Positions 52,657-59,499 of a DNA stretch of 64,000 nucleotides are shown piece after piece. The DNA comes from Paenibacillus piri. Its GTDB lineage: Bacteria > Bacillota > Bacilli > Paenibacillales > NBRC-103111. How positions within the stretch are numbered: position 1 is the first letter of the stretch; each line of letters begins with the position of its first letter. The DNA is taken from positions 115,580 through 179,579 of the forward strand of contig NZ_SMRT01000010.1 in the NCBI RefSeq assembly GCF_004354045.1, read 5' to 3'. The notes under the pieces were generated by a model that did no database searches, had not been told where the DNA came from, and was given only the letters and a program-made list of their open reading frames with translations. The translations under genes and the position numbers were made by a program.

Positions 52657-53637
52657 TCAATCGTCCTGCTCCGGTTCCTCCGCGCCCGGCTTAAACTTCC
52701 AGGGCAGCTTGATTTGCTGCAAAGGGTTCGTTTTATAAACGGATTGCCCGCTCTCGTCGGTAAAAATCCGCAAATGCGAGGGCAGGTTGGTGAACACGCA
52801 TGGAAGCGTGCCGCCGAATTCGCCGTCCAGATTGATTTGCACATAATCGGGCGAAGTGACCTGGATGCTGCGGGTTTGCAAATATATAATATTCGGATCG
52901 CCCAGATGTTCGCCGCGCATAGCCAGCGAGACGACGCGGATGAACTCGGCGAGGTTGCATTTTTTGAGAATCAGCACGTCGAACAAGCCGTCGTTCATCG
53001 AGGCGTCCGGCGCGAGCCGTTCGAAGCCGCCTACCGAATTGCTGTTGGAAATCAGGAACAGCATCACTTCCTCGTGCAGATCCTGCTCGTCGGTGCGGAT
53101 GTACAGCTCGATCGGCCGCAGGCGCGGCAGCTTCTCGATGCCTTTAATATAATAGGCCATTTGGCCGATCATCGTTTTGAGCTTGCTCGGCACCTCGTAG
53201 GTCAGCTCCGTCATGGAGCCGCCGCCGGCGATATTGATGAAGTAGCGCTGATTCATTTTGCCGACGTCGATAGCTTTAACATGCTGCTGCAAGATAACGT
53301 CGACCGCACCTTCCCAGCTGCGCGGAATATTCAGCGCCCGGGCGAAGTCGTTCGTCGTCCCGAGCGGTAAAATGCCGAGCGGCGGGCGCCAGCTTTTCTC
53401 CGCCATGCCGTTGATCACCTCGTTCAGCGTGCCGTCGCCGCCCGCCGCGATAATAATGTCGAAGCCGCGTTCGATCGCATCGGCGGCAGCCAATGTCGCA
53501 TCCCCTTCGCCGATCGTCGCGTGGGTCGAGGTTTCCAGGCCGGCCCGCTCCAGCCGCTGTAGAATCTCCGGCAGCCGCCTCTTCATTTCCTCCCTGCCGG
53601 AGGATGGATTATAAATCAGTCTTGCACGTTTACTCAT
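52657..53637 (-). CDS. Diacylglycerol/lipid kinase (DgkB-like)
   Basis: A 326-residue kinase of the DAGK catalytic family: RLIYNPSSGREEMKR, AAGGDGTLNEVINGM (nucleotide site GGDGT) and GILPLGTTNDFARALNIP, then PDASMNDGLFDVLILKK. It phosphorylates diacylglycerol to recycle it into phospholipid synthesis at the membrane. ATG 53637 follows AGGTGG; it overlaps the CbiX-like gene by 8 nt and precedes rlmD by 25 nt, so all three read as one unit. Confidence 0.9.
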   Translation of the reverse strand: MSKRARLIYNPSSGREEMKRRLPEILQRLERAGLETSTHATIGEGDATLAAADAIERGFDIIIAAGGDGTLNEVINGMAEKSWRPPLGILPLGTTNDFARALNIPRSWEGAVDVILQQHVKAIDVGKMNQRYFINIAGGGSMTELTYEVPSKLKTMIGQMAYYIKGIEKLPRLRPIELYIRTDEQDLHEEVMLFLISNSNSVGGFERLAPDASMNDGLFDVLILKKCNLAEFIRVVSLAMRGEHLGDPNIIYLQTRSIQVTSPDYVQINLDGEFGGTLPCVFTNLPSHLRIFTDESGQSVYKTNPLQQIKLPWKFKPGAEEPEQDD

Positions 53638-54436
53638 TCCTTAACCACCTGTTCGTTCCGAATTCCGTATGGTCCCGCTCTAAAAAAGGAGCCGTCTGCC
53701 GTTCCATCCACCTCGACAGCAGCGGATGCGGCAGCAGCGCCCTCCCGTTGTATTTATGAGGATAGCCTGACAGCCTTGATGGAATCACATCGTTCGTAAA
53801 ATAGCCTTCGCTCAAAAACAGCGGCACCGCCAGCACCGTATGCTGCGGCTTGTAACGCCGCCAACGCTCCATCGCCCCCGGCAGCTCGTCCGGCAGCAGC
53901 ATCGCCGTATCCGCTTCCGCGAACCCGCCCAGCTCCCTGACCCTGTCGGCCAGCCGCTCCAGTCCGTCGCGCCAGCGCTGATGGAAGCCCTGCTCCGCAC
54001 TGCCATGCCCGACCAGCAGCACGATTTCGCGCGCGGGGTCGATTGACAGCGGCTTCATTTTTTCATACAGCACTGCCGCAATGTCCGGATCGTCGTCAAT
54101 CGGAGCCGCAAAATGAATCCGTGCCCGCACGGCAAACGGCTTCATCTCCGTCGGCAGCACCGGCTCCGGCTTCACGCCAAGCGCAAAGCTGATTTCATCG
54201 AGATGCGTACTGCCCGAAGAGACGAAGAACGGCACCGCAATAATGTCAGTTACCCCAAGCTCTTCCAAATGCGTAATCCCGTCCTGAATGAGCCTCCCCT
54301 CCACAATTTCGAGAAAAGACGAAAAGACCGGAATTCCCTGCGGCACTTTCATCGCCCCGACGGCCTCGTCGACCAAGCGAACCCATTCCGCGCTGCGTGA
54401 ACCATGGCTTATGACTAATATACCGTAATATTCCAC
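53630..54436 (-). CDS. CbiX/SirB-family chelatase-like protein
   Basis: A 268-residue protein with two related halves, each with a chelatase-type His: GILVISHGSRSAEWVRL in the first and VLLVGHGSAEQGFHQRW in the second, plus AVPFFVSSGSTHLDEI and AVPLFLSEGYFTNDVI. The family inserts cobalt or iron in sirohydrochlorin or related tetrapyrroles. No other tetrapyrrole gene is near, so the substrate is open. GTG 54436 has GGGGAT upstream. Confidence 0.85.
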   Translation of the reverse strand: MEYYGILVISHGSRSAEWVRLVDEAVGAMKVPQGIPVFSSFLEIVEGRLIQDGITHLEELGVTDIIAVPFFVSSGSTHLDEISFALGVKPEPVLPTEMKPFAVRARIHFAAPIDDDPDIAAVLYEKMKPLSIDPAREIVLLVGHGSAEQGFHQRWRDGLERLADRVRELGGFAEADTAMLLPDELPGAMERWRRYKPQHTVLAVPLFLSEGYFTNDVIPSRLSGYPHKYNGRALLPHPLLSRWMERQTAPFLERDHTEFGTNRWLRNE

Positions 54437-54841
54437 CGACTATCCCCTTCCTTTTCGTGAAAAAAAGAAGGCGCCTCTGTGCCCTTCCAGTTTGTGCATG
54501 ACCATTTTCCTAATTATAGCATAAATTAAAAGCATTCGTATGGCGGGATGATGGCGTTCCGGTGAATGCCGTGAAAAGCGCAGCCAGTCGGTACGAATAT
54601 ACACGCAATCACCGAGGTAAGCCGTACGGCTCCGGGTACCCGTCTTTTCGGACGCGCAAAAAGAACCCTCCTGCCATTCCAAAGGAATTTGAAAGGAAAG
54701 GGCTCCCGCCATGGCAGCATTACAACCAACACGACCCGGCACGTCAAACCTCGTCATGCCGCCATTCCATCCTGACCGTCTTCCGGCATCCTTAACCCAC
54801 ACGAACGGCCGAAATCCAAACGTCAGACGACCCCCGCTCCG
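54437..54841. other. Intergenic stretch, possible weak terminator
   Basis: On the minus strand GAAGG / CCTTC followed by seven T (54460-54487) may stop transcription from yerC. The rest shows no convincing gene or repeat. Confidence 0.45.
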
Positions 54842-55132
54842 TTAGCGGCCAAGCCGCTCCAACGTCAGCTTATAGCCATCGTTTCCGTAGTTCAGGCATC
54901 GCTTCACCCGGGAAATGGTCGCCGTGCTTGCGCCCGTCTCCGCCTCGATCTGGTTGTACGTGTTGCCTTTGCGCAGCATCCGGGCTACTTCCAGCCGTTG
55001 GGATAGCGATTGGATCTCGTTCACCGTACATAAATCGTCAAAAAACACATAGCATTCCTCGATATCTTTAAGCGTCAAAACCGCCTCAAACAGCTGGTCG
55101 ATAGCTTTGTCGTTTAATTTTTTCAATTGCAT
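54842..55132 (-). CDS. YerC/YecD-family TrpR-like DNA-binding protein
   Basis: A 96-residue protein of the TrpR superfamily: VFFDDLCTVNEIQSLSQRLEVARML and the HTH YNQIEAETGASTATISRVKRCL. It is widespread in Firmicutes; the target is unknown. ATG 55132 has AAGGGG upstream. Transcribed alone, divergent from the glycine-rich gene. Confidence 0.9.
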   Translation of the reverse strand: MQLKKLNDKAIDQLFEAVLTLKDIEECYVFFDDLCTVNEIQSLSQRLEVARMLRKGNTYNQIEAETGASTATISRVKRCLNYGNDGYKLTLERLGR

Positions 55133-55409
55133 AATCGTTCAACCCCTTGGTGGTCTACTTCAAATTCTTAAGGTTACTATTCGACACAGCCGTTTAAAAT
55201 CCTCCCTTTAGATTAGCAAAACGTTACTATTTTTATGCGGCAGTGTGCTAAAACATCCAAAATCGTTATAAAACCGTGACAGGAGTCCAATCCATCCATT
55301 CGCCTATGACATAGACTAATCTAGGTAAAACGTCTATTTCATCCGGTAAAAACGGCGGCGCGATGCGGCCGGACTTAGCCAAAATCCAATAAAAGGATCG
55401 TGAAAACCT

Positions 55410-55904
55410 GTGAGTATTCAAAAACCGATAATAGGAAATCAAGGCACGCCGGCACATCAACGCAGCCTCCAGCAAGGGCAAACTTCGTTACTGGGAGGCG
55501 GCGGAAATTATCCGGGACTTGAAGTAAACAGCTTCAACCAGCCGCTCCCGGCAAATTTCCAGCAAGGCTTCGGCGGTGGCGGTGCGCCCGGGCTTTTCGG
55601 AGGAGGCGGCGGTGGGGGCGGGCTTTTCGGAGGAGGAGGCGGTGGCGGTGGCGGTGGGGGCCCCTTCAACATCGCCCAGATTAAGCAAGTCATCGACCGG
55701 TTGGGCGGCATCGAGGGCATTATGTCTACGGTAGCCAAGATACAGCGAATCGTGCAAAATGTCCAGCAGATGGCTCCGATGATAAAAGTGCTTATGGACT
55801 CTTTCGGCAAGAAGAAGGAATCGACCTCGGAAGGAACCGGACGCCGCAAACGCCGCAAACGCAAAGGCGCCGCAAAAAGAAGCAAACGGAAAAAATCCGG
55901 CTGA
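55410..55904 (+). CDS. Glycine-rich protein with basic tail (YqfQ/VrrA-like pattern)
   Basis: A 164-residue protein. Residues 30-84 are mostly Gly-Leu-Phe (repeats of GLFGGGGGGG). A helical block FNIAQIKQVIDRLGGIEGIM then KIQRIVQNVQQMAPMIKVLM follows, and the last 30 residues are Arg/Lys-rich (RRKRRKRKGAAKRSKRKKSG). The helical part resembles the YqfQ/VrrA group of Bacillales surface or spore proteins; this is a weak pattern match. The basic end could bind nucleic acid or wall polymer. GTG 55410 has AAGGA about 12 nt upstream. Confidence 0.68.
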   Translation: MSIQKPIIGNQGTPAHQRSLQQGQTSLLGGGGNYPGLEVNSFNQPLPANFQQGFGGGGAPGLFGGGGGGGGLFGGGGGGGGGGGPFNIAQIKQVIDRLGGIEGIMSTVAKIQRIVQNVQQMAPMIKVLMDSFGKKKESTSEGTGRRKRRKRKGAAKRSKRKKSG

Positions 55905-56073
55905 CCAAGTCATTTTCGCAAATACCGCCTTACCCGAGCCGGGAGCTGATGCAGCTGAAAACCGCAGCGGCTCTGCCCGCGTAACCGGTCTGATAATCAA
56001 AGCACAGCTTACGCGCGCATAAGGATAAACGGCTTCGCCGTCCTTCGAGAAATGCGTGTTTCTAACAACAATT

Positions 56074-56107
56074 AAAACCCGGCCGGAACGAGGATGTTCC
56101 AGTCGGG
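56074..56107 (-). terminator. Terminator after the ThuA gene
   Basis: CCCG.C.GGAAC pairs with GTTCC.G.CGGG around ATCCTC and is followed by TTTTAATT on the minus strand, 40 nt past the stop. Confidence 0.8.
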
Positions 56108-56147
56108 CTTTGCTGTCTGTCATTAACCGTATAAACAATGAATCGGA

Positions 56148-56879
56148 TTAACCTTTCGCCTTGATCGCCTCCAACGGCTTGTGGTTGCCGTATTTCGGAT
56201 ATTCGCGGGTCGTCGGTGCGGCCCAATGAACGGCATTGCTGATGACGCGGCGAATCTGGTCGTTATAATAAGTACGGTACGTTTCGTGGCCGGGACGGAA
56301 GTAGAAAATTTTGCCTTGTCCGCGATGGAACGTGCAGCCGCTGCGGAACACTTCGCCGCCCTCGAACCAGCTGACCATAACCAGCTCGTCCGGCTGCGGG
56401 ATGTCGAAATGCTCGCCGTACATTTCCTCGGCTTCCAGTTCAATATATTCGCCGATCCCTTCGACAATCGGATGACCCGGGGAAACGACCCAGATGCGCT
56501 CCTTCTCGTCGGCCTCTCTCCATTTCAGATCGCAGGAGGTGCCCATTAACGCTTTGAACACTTTGGAAAAATGGCCCGAATGCAGCACGATCAAACCCAT
56601 CCCCTGGAGGACGCGGTCCTGAACGCGTTTGACGATCTCATCCTGCACTTCTTTATGCGCCTTATGCCCCCACCAGATGAGAACATCGGTATTTTGCAGT
56701 CTTTCCTCGGTCAAGCCGTGCTCGGGCTCATCCAACGTAGCGTAGGCAACCTCCACGTTGCCGCTGATGCCTTCGCCGATCGCTTGATGAATGCCGTCCG
56801 GATAGGCGGCGCGCACTTTTTCGTTTTCTTTCTCGTGACGGAACTCGTTCCATACGGTAACTCGCAGCTTTTGACTCAT
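56148..56879 (-). CDS. ThuA-like protein (trehalose-utilisation family)
   Basis: A 243-residue ThuA-type protein of the class I glutamine-amidotransferase-like fold: RVTVWNEFRHEKENEKV, DVLIWWGHKAHKEVQDEI, GLIVLHSGHFSKVFKALMG, IVEGIGEYIELEAEEMYGEHF and FYFRPGHETYRTYY. The family helps catabolise trehalose or related disaccharides, perhaps through keto-intermediates. ATG 56879 has GGAGGT at 10 nt. It is divergent from the first AraC gene, which may regulate it. Confidence 0.88.
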   Translation of the reverse strand: MSQKLRVTVWNEFRHEKENEKVRAAYPDGIHQAIGEGISGNVEVAYATLDEPEHGLTEERLQNTDVLIWWGHKAHKEVQDEIVKRVQDRVLQGMGLIVLHSGHFSKVFKALMGTSCDLKWREADEKERIWVVSPGHPIVEGIGEYIELEAEEMYGEHFDIPQPDELVMVSWFEGGEVFRSGCTFHRGQGKIFYFRPGHETYRTYYNDQIRRVISNAVHWAAPTTREYPKYGNHKPLEAIKAKG

Positions 56880-57053
56880 GATTTTGACTACCTCCAACCG
56901 TTAATGGCGTGCTTGAATACCTAAATTATATAAGATACGGCAGGCAAAAAGAATTCTCAATACTGCTGCATCTATATGCAATAATGTCCTTCCCTCCTTA
57001 AAACATGCTATACTAATAATGAAAATCTTATTCATTCCCTATACAATACTGGT

Positions 57054-57998
57054 TTGGCGGAAGCGATATCGTTGGAGGTGCGGCAGCGCTTGAACATCAT
57101 TTTAGAGAATGAGCCGGATGCGCATAAGGAGCAGGTGGAATACCAGAATCCGCTGCTGCGTTTGAAAATATGGCAAATTACGCAGCCGGCTTCCGTCGCG
57201 CTGCCGGTGCCCAAAATATTTCGTTGGCATTACCATAAAGAAGTCGAATTTCTCGCCGTCCTGGAGGGCGGCCTCGCGATTCAGACGAAGCATGAGATGC
57301 GGGAGCTGCGGCGCGGCGACGTGCATGTATTCGGTTCTTCCCAGCTGCACCGCACCAAGAAGGATTTGCCGGAAGCGCTCAGTTACATCGTATGCCAATT
57401 CGACTTGGCGCAGCATTTCGACGAGAGCACGATGCCTTATCTGCATTATTTCAGCGAGGTGCGGCAGCCGCTCAGCCGGTTGAATTATATTTTTCGGGAC
57501 CAATCGTCTGTCCGCCAGCAGGCGTATGGGCTGATCATGGATATATTCCGGGAGTCGCAGGCGCAGGAAAAAGGCTACGAGATCGCCATCAGCGCCTCGA
57601 TCCGCCGGCTCATGCTGCTGCTGCTGCGGAGCGATACGCAGGGCGTTCTGAACAATGAGGAGAACAGCGAGCTGTTCCGGCTGCAGCCGGTTCTGGACTA
57701 TGTCGAGCAGCATCTGGACGAAAAGATCGCGATCGGGCAGGCTTGCGCCGTGCTCAATTTGAGCTATCATTACTTTATTAAATATTTTAAAAAAGCGATG
57801 GGTATGTCGTTCGTCGACTATGTCAATTACAAGCGCGTCAAAAAAGCCGAGCGCCTGCTGCTTACCCGGGATACCAGCATTATGGAGATCGGCGAAGCGG
57901 TCGGCATCCCGAACATGGCGCAGTTTTACAAGCTGTTCAAGCGCCACAACCAATGCTCGCCGAAGGAATTCAAGCAGCGGATGAAGGCCGAGCGGTAA
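57054..57998 (+). CDS. AraC-family regulator with cupin domain
   Basis: A 314-residue regulator. An N-terminal cupin has WHYHKEVEFLAVLEGGLAIQ and LRRGDVHVFGSSQLHRT. A C-terminal pair of HTH motifs is given by IAIGQACAVLNLSYHYFIKYFKKAMGM and SIMEIGEAVGIPNMAQFYKLFKRHNQCSPKEFK. It probably senses a sugar. The start is uncertain: TTG 57054 has no site, while TTG 57090 follows GGAGGT. Convergent with GH88, divergent from ThuA. Confidence 0.87.
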   Translation: MAEAISLEVRQRLNIILENEPDAHKEQVEYQNPLLRLKIWQITQPASVALPVPKIFRWHYHKEVEFLAVLEGGLAIQTKHEMRELRRGDVHVFGSSQLHRTKKDLPEALSYIVCQFDLAQHFDESTMPYLHYFSEVRQPLSRLNYIFRDQSSVRQQAYGLIMDIFRESQAQEKGYEIAISASIRRLMLLLLRSDTQGVLNNEENSELFRLQPVLDYVEQHLDEKIAIGQACAVLNLSYHYFIKYFKKAMGMSFVDYVNYKRVKKAERLLLTRDTSIMEIGEAVGIPNMAQFYKLFKRHNQCSPKEFKQRMKAER

Positions 57999-58031
57999 TT
58001 CCGCCCCTGGCGATCGACATGAAATAGAAAT

Positions 58032-58076
58032 AGAAGCGCCCGCCCTCAACGGATTCACATGAGGGCGGGCGCTTCT
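58032..58076. terminator. Strong bidirectional terminator
   Basis: A perfect 16-bp stem, AGAAGCGCCCGCCCTC with GAGGGCGGGCGCTTCT, loop of 13 nt, between the AraC gene (+) and the GH88 gene (-). Confidence 0.9.
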
Positions 58077-58118
58077 TCGGCTTGCTTGCTTGTGCGGCTG
58101 ATGGAGAGCGCGGATCGG

Positions 58119-59273
58119 TTAAAAAATCCGCGTTTTCCATCCGAGCAGCTTGGCGAGCGCTTCGATGTAGAAGTAGTCTCCGTAGATGAGGGAGACGTTC
58201 AGGTTTTGTCCGGCCGGCTTATGTCCGGTGCCGGCCACCAGAATCGCCTCGTGGTCGGGACGATCCCACGTGGAGTAATGCTGCGTCAGCGAGAGCAGCA
58301 TGCGCTCGGCCGCTTCGCGGTATGGGCGGGCCTGTACCGCCGGCAGCGCAGCGGCCAGCTCGAGCAGTCCCGAGGCGGCGCAGGCTGCCGCCGACGTGTC
58401 GCGCGGCTCGCCTTCAAGCGTCTCCGACGCGCGGAAATCCCAATGCGCCACGTAGTCCTCCGGCAGCATGGAGATGAAATAATGCGCCACGCGCTGCGCC
58501 GCGCGCAAATATTTCGTATCGCCGGTAAAGCGATACGTGTTGGCCATGCCGTGCAGCGCCCACGACGCGCCGCGGCTCCATGCCGAGTCGGGGCCGGCGC
58601 CCTGGCCGCCCAACGACTCGATCACTTCGCCCGTCAGCGGATCGAAGCTGACGATATGGTTGACCGAACCATCCTCGCGGATGAAATGGTTCACAACGGT
58701 ATCCGCATGAGCCTTGGCGATCATGCTGAAGCGCGGGTCTGCTATTTCCTCCGCCGCCCAAAACAGGATCGACAGGTTCATCGAGGAATCGACGATGGAC
58801 CAGCCGGTTTTGTCCTGGTTCCATGCGCGCAGGAAATTGCCCGCCAGATTAAAGCGGCCCGCCAGGAAATTGGCGGCGTACAAGCCTCTGCGCTTGCCGT
58901 CCTCGTCGCCGGTCAGCTTATATTTGATGACGGCGGTCGGCAAATATTGAAAGCCTACATCGTGATGGAAATTGTTCGGCTGAATCATTTTCTGGTCGAA
59001 TTTCTCGTCCCATTTCCACGCGGCTTCCTTGTAATGGTCCTTGCCGGTCATCTCGTGCATAATCCATAAAATCCCCGGCCAAAAGCCGGCGGTCCACCAG
59101 TCATGGCGCATATCGTCATAAATGCCGGTATCGGCGGGGGCGACATGCGGCGACTTGTCGCCGATCTGCCCGATCATCCGGTCCACCTTCGACTGCAGTG
59201 CTTCCCATAATTCAGGCAGCACCTCCTGCAGCGTCCCGGCCTGCTTCCATTTGTTCGCATCCAAAGCGGTCAT
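58119..59273 (-). CDS. GH88-family unsaturated glucuronyl hydrolase
   Basis: A 384-residue (alpha/alpha)6 hydrolase removing unsaturated uronic acid from oligosaccharides left by lyases. GH88 traits are DWWTAGFWPGILWIMHEMTGKDHY, FHHDVGFQYLPTAV, DSSMNLSILFWAAEE (catalytic Asp region), SAWSRGASWALHGMANTYR and WDFRASETLEGEPRDTSAAACAASG split by loops. No signal peptide, so cytoplasmic. ATG 59273 has AAAGGAGG 9 nt upstream; ATG 59282 touches the site. Located between two AraC genes and the GH2 gene. Confidence 0.9.
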   Translation of the reverse strand: MTALDANKWKQAGTLQEVLPELWEALQSKVDRMIGQIGDKSPHVAPADTGIYDDMRHDWWTAGFWPGILWIMHEMTGKDHYKEAAWKWDEKFDQKMIQPNNFHHDVGFQYLPTAVIKYKLTGDEDGKRRGLYAANFLAGRFNLAGNFLRAWNQDKTGWSIVDSSMNLSILFWAAEEIADPRFSMIAKAHADTVVNHFIREDGSVNHIVSFDPLTGEVIESLGGQGAGPDSAWSRGASWALHGMANTYRFTGDTKYLRAAQRVAHYFISMLPEDYVAHWDFRASETLEGEPRDTSAAACAASGLLELAAALPAVQARPYREAAERMLLSLTQHYSTWDRPDHEAILVAGTGHKPAGQNLNVSLIYGDYFYIEALAKLLGWKTRIF

Positions 59274-59307
59274 ATTCAACATCCTCCTTTGAGATTAACA
59301 ATCGCTT

Positions 59308-59332
59308 AAATATGGAATTTATTTCCATATTT
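59308..59332 (-). promoter_or_regulatory. Dyad upstream of GH88
   Basis: AAATATGGAA and TTCCATATTT, a perfect 10-bp dyad with a 5-nt centre, 35 nt before the GH88 start. Candidate operator for a nearby regulator. Confidence 0.5.
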
Positions 59333-59389
59333 CCATTGCTTTTTATCCGATTACGACTTTATCGGGTTAAGACCCCCACCTCTATGGTG

Positions 59390-59475
59390 GGCCTTGAATC
59401 AGGTGGGGTTGAGTCCCCATCTGATTCCCCTATGTTCAGCAAAGCTGAACGAGTTCACTGCAGTTCTCCCTGCGA
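59390..59475. other. Two hairpins between GH88 and GH2
   Basis: GAATCAGGTGGGG / CCCCATCTGATTC around TTGAGT (one G-T) lies at about 59396-59427. GTTCAGC / GCTGAAC follows near 59435-59451. No T-run marks them as clear terminators; they sit past the GH2 stop and before GH88 in the direction of transcription. Confidence 0.5.
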
Positions 59476-59499
59476 TAAACGACCCGCGTTTCCCGCTGT

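Noticed and set aside
57102..58058. 318-codon minus-strand frame opposite the AraC gene
   Set aside because: Shadow frame; the plus strand carries clear AraC motifs.
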